Assembly (NCBI GenBank): GCA_024233935.1
Contig: JACKOY010000021.1
Coordinates: forward strand, 1-64,000
Origin: Spirochaetales bacterium
GTDB taxonomy: Bacteria > Spirochaetota > Leptospiria > Leptospirales > Leptonemataceae
Direction of reading: 5' to 3'
Length of the DNA: 64,000 nt
Shown here piece by piece: positions 1 through 7,173 of the stretch. Each line of letters starts with the position of its first letter. Positions within the stretch are counted from its first letter, which is position 1. The position numbers were made by a program, and so were the translations under genes. The notes under the pieces are model-generated. The model ran no database searches, was not told where the DNA came from, and was given only the letters and a program-made list of their open reading frames with translations.

Positions 1-209
1 GATTCCGGAGTCGTAAAGGCGTCGAAAGTGGCTTCGATCGGCCGGTTCACCAGGACTTCGACTTCGGATCTGAGTAGCACGGTGGGTATCTCATGCCACC
101 GGCCGAGCGCCTGCAAACCAAAAATGAAAACATATCGGGCAGTGGATCTGGAGAAAGAGCAGGTCGCAGTCATGAGCGACCGCGCGATAGGGAATTGCGG
201 CGCAACCGC
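1..209. other. No supportable gene
   Basis: I see no convincing coding sequence here. An open frame of about 145 codons on the plus strand (28-465) has basic, low-complexity composition and no recognisable family, so I do not call it. The stretch adjoins the decayed lipoprotein end at 210-290 and is probably degenerate accessory DNA. Confidence 0.4.
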
Positions 210-290
210 TCAGGTTGACGGTTCGCTGTCCCGCCGCGGCTCACGTCTGTGGATCGCTTACCGGTGGAGTGTCCAGAGGTTGCGGTCCCT
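210..290 (-). pseudogene. Decayed 3' end of a lipoprotein gene paralogous to 1815-2285
   Basis: Read on the minus strand, the last codons give IHRREPRRDSEPST then TGA (210-212). The intact gene at 1815-2285 ends EIHRREPLWDSEPPT. Over about 50 bases I count roughly 41 identities. Further upstream the similarity continues for about 25 bases but needs a one-base gap and meets an in-frame TAA. Only the tail of the gene can be recognised. It suggests that the lipoprotein locus, or the cassette carrying it, was once duplicated and one copy was lost. Confidence 0.55.
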
Positions 291-461
291 GTCGCGCCCC
301 GCGAAAGAATTGACTTCCGACAGGCAGCCACCGGGAAGTGGCGGGCATTCAGGATCGATATGTGCGTACATGTGCTTCTGGGCTTTGTGCGTGCGAAACG
401 AGGGTGCTTCGGACCATCCGACCTCTATTCACTACCTCAACCATCCGGCAAACGCCTGGCT

Positions 462-1256
462 ATGAGGGCGTTGGCCACCTTGCTCCTGTCGGTCCCAACC
501 AGCTGCCAGGCGGCCGACTCATCCTGTGCGGAGGCGGACGCAGGTTGCAGCCCAACGCTTGCGTTGGTGCTCTTCAGGGCATCGTCCCGGGATCTGGGCG
601 GGACCGTGACGGGACTCGTGAGTAGCGGGCTTACAGTCTCCGACGGCAGCGAGTCCATCGCCGTTTCCGCAAACGGTGGCTTTCTCTTTTCTACGAAAAT
701 CGATCCCGGCAACTCCTTTGAAGTTACGGTCACCTCCCAGCCCGGCGACCTGCTCTGTTTTGTTCAGGGCGGTAGCGGTACTGCCACCGGATCGAACAAC
801 GCGAACATCCGGGTGAGCTGCCCGATCGCTGTCCTGGGCGGCGTGAGATGGCATCGCTGCACCTACGGCCAGTCCTGGAACTTTGCGGCCGGAGATTGCA
901 CCGCGACCGGGTCGGCAGGCAGCAATTTCGGAGCGACGCAGGTTCAGTTCTGTGACATGGCGAGCACGAACGCGTGCAACGCCGGTGCGGTCCTCATTTC
1001 CGGCGGTGGCCTGAGTACGCTTTTTCACGCGTGTGATGGAATGAACGCGGATGCGACCTATGGATTTACGACCTGGCGCGTCGCAACGAAAGTGGAAATG
1101 CAGAACAACACGATCTACTGCGCGAACGGCCCGGCAACTCCCCCTGGTGATCCTGTCAGCTGCAACGCCGGAATCCACGCGCAAGGGGCCATACAAGACC
1201 GAGGACCAGAAAAAGGAGCGCATTTACCAGAAGGGTCACGCGAACCGGGGCGCTGA
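462..1256 (+). CDS. Putative lipoprotein with Leptospira-type repeat and truncated DUF1566-like domain
   Basis: I place the start at ATG 462 because it gives a short hydrophobic leader ending LLLSVPTSC, a relaxed spirochaetal lipobox; a longer open frame runs back to 249. Residues about 35-115 follow the pattern GGTVTGL...SVSANGGF...TVTSQPGDLLCFV..GSGT, common in Leptospira surface lipoproteins. Residues about 125-215 resemble the start of a DUF1566 (Lcl C-terminal) domain, with W-x2-C and a WRVATKVEM element where the family usually has a WRLPT-like motif. After that the sequence becomes basic and ends early (RDRGPEKGAHLPEGSREPGR), so the domain looks truncated. Its 3' end overlaps the convergent gene at 1156-1698 by 101 bases. 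Function is unknown; an exported surface lipoprotein is likely. Confidence 0.6.
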   Translation: MRALATLLLSVPTSCQAADSSCAEADAGCSPTLALVLFRASSRDLGGTVTGLVSSGLTVSDGSESIAVSANGGFLFSTKIDPGNSFEVTVTSQPGDLLCFVQGGSGTATGSNNANIRVSCPIAVLGGVRWHRCTYGQSWNFAAGDCTATGSAGSNFGATQVQFCDMASTNACNAGAVLISGGGLSTLFHACDGMNADATYGFTTWRVATKVEMQNNTIYCANGPATPPGDPVSCNAGIHAQGAIQDRGPEKGAHLPEGSREPGR

Positions 1257-1698
1257 GGGAAATGGAATAGCCGGTCTGGCGCAGGGAATCTGGAAGTGGA
1301 GATCTCCCGTGAACAAACTCCGCATGGACAGGGAGCCAGTGCCCGGGCCTGCGCTTCGGACCCGAATCGCCCATGCACGGCAGGAGCAGGTCGGGATTCT
1401 CGTATGCGGTGTAGAGCGGAGTCTCGGCCCTCAGCCGAACCAGGTAGGATTGCGACAGCGGCTCGCGCTCTTGTATTCGAATGCAGAATTGGCCGGGTAT
1501 TGGCGATGCAATTGTATGCGCGTCTCGATCCAATTCGTAGGTCGCCAACAGAAGGCCAGCATACAAACCGATAAGGCCTGTAAAGATCAGAAAGGCGATA
1601 AGTAGACCGGCGCCACGGTGGTAACGATTGTAGATCACCAGCGCAGCCAGGAGTACGACTATGTCTATTAAGACGAGGATAGCCTGGAAAATGACCAT
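1156..1698 (-). CDS. Small membrane protein, unknown function
   Basis: The 180-residue product has two N-terminal transmembrane helices (about residues 4-23 and 30-53), an external domain of about 95 residues, and a third helix near the C-terminus (about 150-172) followed by a basic tail. I do not recognise a family. The ATG at 1696-1698 directly abuts the stop of the 27-codon peptide gene (TGA then ATG with no gap), so it is probably translated by coupling from that gene. A lipoprotein, the peptide and this protein therefore form one transcription unit. A role in handling or responding to the peptide is a guess based on position only. Confidence 0.6.
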   Translation of the reverse strand: MVIFQAILVLIDIVVLLAALVIYNRYHRGAGLLIAFLIFTGLIGLYAGLLLATYELDRDAHTIASPIPGQFCIRIQEREPLSQSYLVRLRAETPLYTAYENPDLLLPCMGDSGPKRRPGHWLPVHAEFVHGRSPLPDSLRQTGYSISLSAPVRVTLLVNALLFLVLGLVWPLARGFRRCS

Positions 1699-1782
1699 TC
1701 AGCCTCCGCCGCAGCCACAGCCACAGCCTGGACCGATCGCCGAAACATTCAAATCACCGCCTCCGAAAGTGCGAACCGTCAT
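1699..1782 (-). CDS. 27-residue peptide with alternating Gly-Cys tail
   Basis: The minus strand reads ATG at 1782, then 27 codons to TGA at 1699. The peptide starts MTVRTFGGGDLNVSAI and ends GPGCGCGCGGG, giving three cysteines alternating with glycine. A strong ribosome binding site (GAGGAG, six bases before the ATG) is at 1789-1794. The stop abuts the ATG of the next gene, and the stop of the upstream lipoprotein gene is 32 bases away. A short leader followed by a Gly/Cys core is the general look of a modified-peptide precursor or metal-binding peptide. No modifying enzyme (YcaO, radical SAM, LanM) is nearby. The open frame and binding site are observed; the function is unknown. Confidence 0.55.
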   Translation of the reverse strand: MTVRTFGGGDLNVSAIGPGCGCGCGGG

Positions 1783-1814
1783 ACTGAACTCCTCAACGAC
1801 CGGTTTTTCTGTGC

Positions 1815-2285
1815 TCAGGTTGGAGGTTCGCTGTCCCAGAGCGGCTCGCGCCTGTGAATCTCTGCCGGCGGAGCGTCCATAGGCGCGTCGCAGGCAAACA
1901 CTTCGAAAACGCTCACGTTCTGGACAATGATCAGGCACTGCTCCTGATACAGCGGCGTCTCCTCTGAGTCATAAAGCAGTTCGCCCGAAGAAGGACATCG
2001 AATCTGAACCCGCATCCAGGTCGGCGGACTGGAGCCGGTAGCCGCAGAGTACAGATACCAGTAATCGGCTTCTCGAACGTCCGGTAGACGGCCCAGCCTT
2101 TCATAAACCGTGCCGCGTTCCAGGTACGACAGTCGAAGTTCCCGATCGGGGCTGGCGCATTCGCCGGATACAAAAGGAGAGCCATCGGCATAAACCATAT
2201 GGGTTCCGTCGCAGTTGAGCAAGCCGCAAACCATGAAGCCGGCGAGAAGAAGCAATGGGGATGAGTGTTCTGAAAGGTCGTTCAT
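1815..2285 (-). CDS. Cysteine-containing lipoprotein, unknown function
   Basis: The start chosen is ATG 2285, which places the leader MNDLSEHSSPLLLLAGFMVCGLLNC at the N-terminus. GLLNC is an acceptable spirochaetal lipobox, although Asn at -1 would be unusual in E. coli. The mature part of about 130 residues has four further cysteines (GECAS, IRCPS, EQCLI, ACDAP), suggesting disulfides. I recognise no family. It is the first gene of a unit with the 27-residue peptide and the membrane protein at 1156-1698. A decayed copy of its 3' end lies at 210-290. Confidence 0.6.
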   Translation of the reverse strand: MNDLSEHSSPLLLLAGFMVCGLLNCDGTHMVYADGSPFVSGECASPDRELRLSYLERGTVYERLGRLPDVREADYWYLYSAATGSSPPTWMRVQIRCPSSGELLYDSEETPLYQEQCLIIVQNVSVFEVFACDAPMDAPPAEIHRREPLWDSEPPT

Positions 2286-2466
2286 AATTGCGATCGTCCG
2301 GTTTTTGCAAAACGCGCCGAAGGGTTTTGTTTTTGCCGCCGCGAGGCGCACTCCCCTACTCCGCGGGGCCCGGTCCGCGAGAGCCCGGGACGGGCGGCGG
2401 AGCCGCCGATGAGCGTGGCGCCTGGTCTACTGTTATGCGAGGCTCACCTCAGATCCAGGACTGCAC

Positions 2467-2904
2467 TCAGCGCGCCTCAGGAAACACCGGGAAACCCATT
2501 GGGTTCACCGGCAGAGTTTGAAAACCGCGTCTTTCAAGTTCTCTCCGGGCTACACTCTCAAAGAGCTGACGCACTGCTACCACAGGGGGTGAATCACCAG
2601 TATAGCGGACTCTGATGACGAGCTCCGCATACTCCCGCGACTCTCCAAACGTTGTGACGGAGCCCGAGGATGCTGAAAACCAGGTACCGCCCGTGGAGCC
2701 AACGTCGAAACCGGGATACTCCTCCACGAGTGCAGTGTTGATGGCCGACTGGAGCTCTGGTAGGGCAGCTTCAATGCGCTGCTGTTGTTCTTGTGCTGTG
2801 CCCGAAGAGGATACGGGAATCTTGATCCGCTCAGCATTGCCGCCCCCGCAGATGCAGGAGATAAGCAGAGTGCAAGTGGTTACCAGTGCTGGCAGGCCGC
2901 GCAT
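2467..2904 (-). CDS. Small lipoprotein, unknown function
   Basis: The open frame extends to 3045, but ATG 2904 gives a clean lipoprotein signal (MRGLPALVTTCTLLISC, lipobox LISC), so I start there and get 145 residues. The mature part begins ICGGGNAE and has a mixed alpha/beta pattern with a strongly charged region (about residues 40-60) and VIRVRYTG in a predicted strand. It has no recognisable family. It is a solitary minus-strand gene between two structured spacers, as expected for a cassette gene. Confidence 0.55.
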   Translation of the reverse strand: MRGLPALVTTCTLLISCICGGGNAERIKIPVSSSGTAQEQQQRIEAALPELQSAINTALVEEYPGFDVGSTGGTWFSASSGSVTTFGESREYAELVIRVRYTGDSPPVVAVRQLFESVARRELERRGFQTLPVNPMGFPVFPEAR

Positions 2905-2982
2905 GGCTTCGATGCTTACGTGCCGGCGCGCTGGGTCAATCAAAAACCCCCAATGGCAGATGCAACGTTGCGCGCAACTTCC

Positions 2983-3064
2983 AACAACGGCCCAAAAGCA
3001 ATTGTCCTGTCGGCGCCTGATCAGGTAAGGTGGCTGCCCGACCAATTGCTGCCCTTTCGTTGTT
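2983..3064 (-). repeat. attC-like hairpin downstream of 3063-3497
   Basis: Three nested inverted pairs give an 82-base hairpin: AACAACG (2983-2989) with CGTTGTT (3058-3064), GCAATTG (2998-3004) with CAATTGC (3043-3049), and GTCGG (3009-3013) with CCGAC (3038-3042). The unpaired stretches on the two arms differ slightly in length (8 and 8-9 bases). On the minus strand the element begins GCATAACAACG and its TAA is the stop codon of gene 3063-3497. Overlap of a stop codon with the first core box is typical of integron cassettes. GCATAAC deviates from the RYYYAAC consensus at one position. Confidence 0.45.
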
Positions 3065-3497
3065 ATGCGAAGTCGCGCGCGCGAAGCCAGGTCCTCAAAC
3101 CGACCACTGTAAGACTACAGTGGACGATGCAAATAACCAGCAATGCGGGTGCGTAAAGATACTCCTCGATGTAAGACCCTGCCCCGTATCCCGTGCCGCA
3201 GATATGAATTCCAAACAAGTTCGTGAAATAGAGTTTGGGCACAACAGTCAGGCAATAGATGAACACGGTCACCAGATGAAAGACACCGAGCCAGTGAACC
3301 GCGGTCGCGAAATTGCGCGCCTGAGCGATTGATGGAACCGTGAGCAGGCTGATAGCGAAACTCGCAATCAGCGCCGACCCATAACCGTCGGGACCGCCCT
3401 GCGTACACGTGTCTGCCTCGGCCAGGAATGGCTGGAGTGCGAGCAGATAGGATGTTATGTACCCAATTGCAGCAAGAATGGTGCGCAGATTTTGCAT
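3063..3497 (-). CDS. Four-helix membrane protein, unknown function
   Basis: The 144-residue protein has about four transmembrane helices (residues about 5-26, 41-58, 66-90, 112-132). An extracytoplasmic loop follows the first helix with Cys at DTCTQGG, and a second loop carries IHICGTGYGAG. The C-terminus is short and basic. I recognise no family. The stop codon TAA lies inside the attC-like box GCATAAC. The gene stands alone between spacers. Confidence 0.6.
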   Translation of the reverse strand: MQNLRTILAAIGYITSYLLALQPFLAEADTCTQGGPDGYGSALIASFAISLLTVPSIAQARNFATAVHWLGVFHLVTVFIYCLTVVPKLYFTNLFGIHICGTGYGAGSYIEEYLYAPALLVICIVHCSLTVVGLRTWLRARDFA

Positions 3498-3623
3498 GGA
3501 GGAGATGGTTCGCCGTTGGGTGCCCCTTTCCGGCGGCTACACGAAGGTGCGAGCGCAGAGCGCAAAGTATTCACGCATGTTTCGGGCTGCTCCTTGAAAA
3601 CTCCCGAGATTGAAGATCCCCTG

Positions 3624-3653
3624 AATCCGGAATACCGGAATCCGGAATACCGG
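3624..3653. repeat. Perfect 15-base tandem duplication
   Basis: AATCCGGAATACCGG is repeated twice without a gap (3624-3638 and 3639-3653). Each unit contains the near-palindrome CCGGAATACCGG. It lies in the spacer between gene 3063-3497 and the thioesterase gene, just before a GTTAGAC core-like box at 3676-3682. Confidence 0.8.
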
Positions 3654-3704
3654 AAAAGAATGGCAATCCTCGACGGTTAGACTAAACATCGAACTAAGAC
3701 ACCC

Positions 3705-4106
3705 ATGCTTTGCATTCCCCTGCAGATCCGCTTCCGCGATATCGACGCCCTCGGCCACGTAAACAACGCGGTCTTTCTGAGTTACGCGGAGATGGCGCGC
3801 CTCGAGTATTTCCGCATCAACCTTGGAGTCAAAGACGCTGCGGACTTTCCGTTCATTCTGGCGCGTGCTGAAGTTGATTTCAAAAAGCCGTTACTGCTCA
3901 CGGATCGGGCTGAGGTGCGATTGAGCGTGAGCCGCCTGGGTTCATCTTCCTGGGATTTTCAGTACGAAGTCGCCGGCACAGATTCAGAGGCAATCTACGC
4001 TGTTATTAAGACCGTACAGGTGGCCTATGATTATTCAGCATCAAAGTCCGTGCCCATACCGGAAGGGCTTCGTGAAATACTGAACGGTGATCTTGTAGCG
4101 CAATAG
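3705..4106 (+). CDS. Acyl-CoA thioesterase, hotdog fold (4HBT/YbgC-FadM type)
   Basis: The 133-residue protein carries the family signature near its N-terminus (IRFRDIDALGHVNNAVFLSY), where the Asp of DIDALGHVNN is the expected catalytic residue. The long helix MARLEYF and strands with HVNN, DFKKPLLL and WDFQYEV fit a single hotdog domain. Such enzymes hydrolyse acyl-CoA thioesters; the substrate cannot be told from sequence. It is the only plus-strand gene inside an otherwise minus-strand array (2467-8682), and hotdog proteins are common in integron cassettes. A GTTAGAC box lies 22 bases upstream. Confidence 0.85.
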   Translation: MLCIPLQIRFRDIDALGHVNNAVFLSYAEMARLEYFRINLGVKDAADFPFILARAEVDFKKPLLLTDRAEVRLSVSRLGSSSWDFQYEVAGTDSEAIYAVIKTVQVAYDYSASKSVPIPEGLREILNGDLVAQ

Positions 4107-4445
4107 CCAGGACGCGACACTGGCGTTGTCAGGACATTCGATCCTGGTAGAAACCCCCGGCCCTGAATGCCAGCACGAGTCGACGCGGGGCGTTCTGCGA
4201 ACCAATAACACCGAAATGTCACGGTCAGCATGCAGGACGATATTGTCTTCGACGATGATCCTGGGACCACCGCCGCTCGCCGTCCATCGGGTCGTCGAAT
4301 AGTCCAGGCCGACTTCGCGTACAGCGCTCCACTGGAAAGTCTCCGACGTGGACTCGAACGGCGTTGGTGCTGAGTTTCGGACATGATTGGAATGCCCGGT
4401 ATTCAGGACGAGGGCCGAGAGTGTTAAGATTGTGAGCTGAAAAAG
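4041..4445 (-). pseudogene. Open frame without a normal start codon
   Basis: From 4445 (after an in-frame TAG) to the TGA at 4041 the minus strand stays open for 134 codons. It begins with a hydrophobic stretch (LTILTLSALVLNTG) like a signal peptide, then STSETFQWSAVREVGLDYS and PRIIVEDNIVLHADRDISV, which look protein-like. No ATG, GTG or TTG lies in a sensible place at the beginning, and its first codons overlap the end of gene 4424-4819. The last 66 bases are antisense to the thioesterase gene. This could be a decayed exported protein gene or a chance frame. It is all I can see in the 317-base gap 4107-4423. Confidence 0.3.
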
Positions 4446-4819
4446 CTAAAGTTCGGATGAAACAGGACAAGGAGAATAGCAATATAGGCCGCGTATTCCC
4501 CCGCCATGGCAAAATATTTATTGGGGCTGGTCATATATCCGAAAGTTTCGATCGCGCAAACGGTCGCCATCAACGCATATCCGAGAGTCATCCAGCGAGG
4601 GGTAAAATGCCAGCGCGTCAGAACGCCCACAAGAAACCCGGCAGAAGCAAAGAGCACGGACAACCAGTGGATAAGCAAAAGCCACCGCGGAAATTCGCGA
4701 TTGCTGAATGGTTCCCACGGCACGGTGGGGAGAATCCATTCCAGAAACCCGCCCAATGACCAAACGAACAACCCCCCATGAAGGATGAAAAGTAGCCATA
4801 TGACAACCGTGACAATCAC
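4424..4819 (-). CDS. Four-helix membrane protein, unknown function
   Basis: The 131-residue product has four predicted membrane helices (about residues 3-29, 46-68, 75-94, 101-121) joined by short loops, one with WEPFSNREFPRW. It has the look of small DoxX-like or DUF integral membrane proteins, but no diagnostic motif is visible. It is a single-gene unit, and the spacer upstream (4820-4928) contains GTTATCC and GATGTTATC boxes but no clear stem. Confidence 0.6.
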   Translation of the reverse strand: MIVTVVIWLLFILHGGLFVWSLGGFLEWILPTVPWEPFSNREFPRWLLLIHWLSVLFASAGFLVGVLTRWHFTPRWMTLGYALMATVCAIETFGYMTSPNKYFAMAGEYAAYIAILLVLFHPNFSFFSSQS

Positions 4820-4928
4820 CGCTTACGCCTTGTTATCCGGGATGTTATCTTCGTGCTGAAAATCTGAATACCTGCGACGCGCGCACTGCCTGGCGTTCGC
4901 GAACCGGGGCGAAGTTGCAGGCAAAATA

Positions 4929-5417
4929 CTATTCTGCTCCATTATAAGCTTTTTCAAGCGCGCTTATATTGAGCTTACCCATACCAAGCATAGCAGCGCC
5001 AACCCGATCAGCTTTATCGGTGTCTGGATCGCGCATCATGATGTCCAGGATTTCCGGTACAATCTGCCAGGTTACGCCAAATCTATCCTTGAGCCATCCG
5101 CAAGAAATTTCTTCGCCGCCTCCGGACAGCGCTTCCCATAACCTGTCGATCTCTTCCTGAGTCCTGCAGGTTACCAATATTGAGATAGCCTCACTAAAGG
5201 CAAACATAGGCCCACCATTTAGCGCGGTAAAGTTCTGGCCATTCAGTTCAAAGTCAATTGTTGAAAGATCTCCAGGTTGCTTTCCGGCAACTTTCGCTAC
5301 TGACTCTGTGAGATAGGATGTGTTCGTGATTTTTGCACTTTCAAACAACGATACATACAGATCCACGGCTTCTTTGGCCTGGTCGTTGAACCAAAGAAAA
5401 GTGACGATTTTTTGCAT
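4929..5417 (-). CDS. VOC-superfamily protein, PhnB / 3-demethylubiquinone-methyltransferase-like
   Basis: I start at ATG 5417 because the family begins with a strand like MQKIVTFLWFND; the open frame runs on to 5462. The 162-residue product shows the usual signature of this group: FNDQAKEAVDLYVSLF, FELNGQNFTALNGGP, FSEAISILVTC, LWEALSGGGEE, CGWLKDRFGVTWQIVP and a C-terminal KLNISALEKAY helix. The family consists of small bidomain glyoxalase-fold proteins, often annotated as PhnB-like, whose substrates are mostly unknown. Despite the name it lacks a methyltransferase SAM-binding fold. An 8-base stem (ATCAGCTT/AAGCTGAT, 5466-5473 and 5483-5490) lies upstream. Confidence 0.85.
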   Translation of the reverse strand: MQKIVTFLWFNDQAKEAVDLYVSLFESAKITNTSYLTESVAKVAGKQPGDLSTIDFELNGQNFTALNGGPMFAFSEAISILVTCRTQEEIDRLWEALSGGGEEISCGWLKDRFGVTWQIVPEILDIMMRDPDTDKADRVGAAMLGMGKLNISALEKAYNGAE

Positions 5418-5687
5418 CCGAGCGTCCTCAGCCAATTGGCAATTGCCAGGATAATGATGCACGTAATCAGCTTATCCCTGTCAAGCTGATGATCAAAGTG
5501 GTTTCCCCGGGGTCTTCATGATGGAGCGAGCCACCTGTTGTCAGCAGCCACGTGTCTGCACGCGTCCAGGCGAGTGCAATGGTTTTCTCCCCGAGTCCCG
5601 AGTTCGCACGGTCCGACTTGCCCGCGGGCAGGCACGAGAGAAGCGAGGCGCGCAGCGCATCATGCGGCCGTTGAGGCGAAGTTCGTT

Positions 5688-6353
5688 TTAGAATATGATT
5701 CGCAGTCCCTGGTATGCGCAGAGAATAGTATCTTCAGAATACTCAAGGACCAGGCTGTACTCGAAATTGTTTACAGAAACCAGGTGGTAAGTCTCGGTAG
5801 AACTATCTCCCGTTCCATCAAGGTTGCAGACCGGGATTCGCGGTTCCAGATCTTCACTGGGAGGTCCAAGTAGCGCATGAACCTGATTGGAATGAAGACC
5901 ATCTAGTATGGAGTCTTGAACGAGGCTATCACTCATATGGAGTCGAACGGGCCAATTCGAGTCTGGCGTAGCCTGTTTCCATGGACCCGGCTCAAATTTT
6001 CTCTGCAAGAGCCAGAAATCCAGAAGCCAGTAGGCTCTATACCTCCATTGATACCGGAGTTCCTCATAATTGTACGGCCATGGGCCTCCTATTTTTTCGG
6101 CGATGGAAGCCTCCACTACGGGAAACCGGGTCTCCAGAAGCATCAAAAACGGCAGTGCAAGTCCGACCAAGATTGGAACCTTAGGTTCGCTGAGCCCCGA
6201 CACTCCAACGAAGACGCATACCAGCGGCGCCGGATAAAGAAGGATGAGCCATCGGAGTTCGATAAATGACGGTGTGTAGCAAGCGGCATATAGAATAGCC
6301 GCTCCAGGCAATGAAGCCAATACTAGAGTCGCACTAAACTTGAGTAGCTTCAC
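5688..6353 (-). CDS. Membrane-anchored protein, unknown function
   Basis: The gene starts with GTG at 6353 (MKLLKFSATLVLASL). Three N-terminal hydrophobic helices (about residues 5-24, 31-50, 58-75) are followed by a soluble domain of about 140 residues containing RYRAYWLLDFWLL, DGLHSNQVHALLGPPSED and EYSLVLEYSEDTILCAY. The phrase LHSNQVHALLGPP resembles the SmpA/OmlA-type pattern (G-M-T-x-x-Q-V-x-x-L-L-G-x-P), so the C-terminal part may have a BamE-like fold; this is inference. It is a solitary gene between structured spacers. Confidence 0.55.
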   Translation of the reverse strand: MKLLKFSATLVLASLPGAAILYAACYTPSFIELRWLILLYPAPLVCVFVGVSGLSEPKVPILVGLALPFLMLLETRFPVVEASIAEKIGGPWPYNYEELRYQWRYRAYWLLDFWLLQRKFEPGPWKQATPDSNWPVRLHMSDSLVQDSILDGLHSNQVHALLGPPSEDLEPRIPVCNLDGTGDSSTETYHLVSVNNFEYSLVLEYSEDTILCAYQGLRIIF

Positions 6354-6377
6354 TTCAGGTTGGAGTTAGCGAATATC

Positions 6378-6532
6378 GCCTAACGATTCAATGAGAATCA
6401 AGTAGAATGGTCTGCATCGAATACGACGGTTGGCCGCCGCCCGCAGCGTAGATAGATTTTTCTCATAGACGTCCCGCGGCTAAGCGAAGAGGAGCGCCGA
6501 ACGGACCCGCAGCGCATAAAGCGCAGTTAGGC
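6378..6532 (-). repeat. attC-like site downstream of 6527-6871
   Basis: On the minus strand the element begins GCCTAAC (6532-6526), whose TAA is the stop codon of gene 6527-6871, and ends GTTAGGC (6384-6378). The two boxes are exact complements and fit RYYYAAC and GTTRRRY; with one flanking base the match is 8 bases. The 141 bases between them contain GCGCTGCGGG and GCGCTCCTCTTCGCTT, similar to the two larger spacers at 6910 and 8002. I find no good inner stem next to the core boxes, so recombination competence is doubtful. Confidence 0.5.
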
Positions 6533-6871
6533 GCCGTTCGCCAAATTCTTACCAAGGATTTCGCCAGTTCTCTTCAGCAGGATTTCAATGAGTTCTGGCT
6601 GCATGTAAGAATAGTTGTCCGGAATGCGAAGAACATAGGTTTTCTTGCGCCTGAATAGCTCTGGAAAGCGAGTGTTGAGGAACTTTCGGTGATGGTCCTC
6701 CATGCAAAAGATTCGATCTGCGGATTCAATTATATCCGGTTCAACAGGATTCGGACAGTGTGGATCTGTCCCGGCAGAGAGAGCGTAATATTCTGGAAAG
6801 GACTGGAAAATGGTTTCTGCAGTGGGACTACGGAGCTTGTTCCGGGAACAGATGAAGAGTAGCGTTTCCAC
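6527..6871 (-). CDS. Low-molecular-weight protein tyrosine phosphatase-like protein
   Basis: The first family motif is VETLLFICSRNKLRSPTAE, containing the CX5R(S/T) active-site loop (C-SRNKL-R-S). It is followed by SAGTDPHCPNPVEPDII, ADRIFCMEDHHRKFL and IPDNYSYM, where the Asp of IPDNY is the probable general acid. This matches the short group of about 110 residues that resembles LMW phosphatases rather than classical Wzb or YwlE. I start at GTG 6871 because it aligns with the family N-terminus; no strong ribosome binding site is visible, and an ATG-started frame extends to 6967. The stop codon lies inside an attC-like core box. Confidence 0.8.
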   Translation of the reverse strand: METLLFICSRNKLRSPTAETIFQSFPEYYALSAGTDPHCPNPVEPDIIESADRIFCMEDHHRKFLNTRFPELFRRKKTYVLRIPDNYSYMQPELIEILLKRTGEILGKNLANGA

Positions 6872-6909
6872 TTTGCACACCAATTGTTGAAGGGAATGAG
6901 GCGAATGGC

Positions 6910-7138
6910 GACTAACGTTCTGCGACGATACTAAGTTGCGGCTGCAGCTCGTGCGCGGAGCGCACATTTATTGCGGAGCGCAGCGACCGCGACCATTGGC
7001 TGCAGTCGCAATTTGTCCGAAGCGCGGCGCGGTGCGCGGCATACATTGCTCTCCCCGGCGCGGGTCCGCACGGAGGGCGAAGCCCGAGGAGCGCGAGGAC
7101 TGAGCACCGGAGCGAAGCCGAGGAGCGGCGTGTTAAGC
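6910..7138 (-). repeat. attC-like spacer element, copy A
   Basis: The element is bounded by GACTAAC (6910-6916) and GTTAAGC (7132-7138) on the plus strand; the second fits GTTRRRY and the first departs at one position. It is rich in small hairpins, for example GTGCGCGGAGCGCAC at 6951-6965. It shares this 15-mer (one change), the string GAGCACCGGA and several GGAGCGAAG-type repeats with the element at 8002-8216, at comparable positions. It fills most of the 302-base gap 6872-7173, which has no gene. Confidence 0.5.
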
Positions 7139-7173
7139 GAATTGGGGCACGGTCGGTCGAGGTCAGCTACCAT

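Noticed and set aside
28..465. 145-codon plus-strand open frame at the left edge
   Set aside because: Composition is basic and repetitive-looking, there is no family or signal, and its middle is antisense to the decayed lipoprotein end.
1699..1782. Assignment of the Gly-Cys peptide to a known modified-peptide class
   Set aside because: No YcaO, lanthipeptide synthetase, radical SAM or transporter gene is in the window, so no class can be named.
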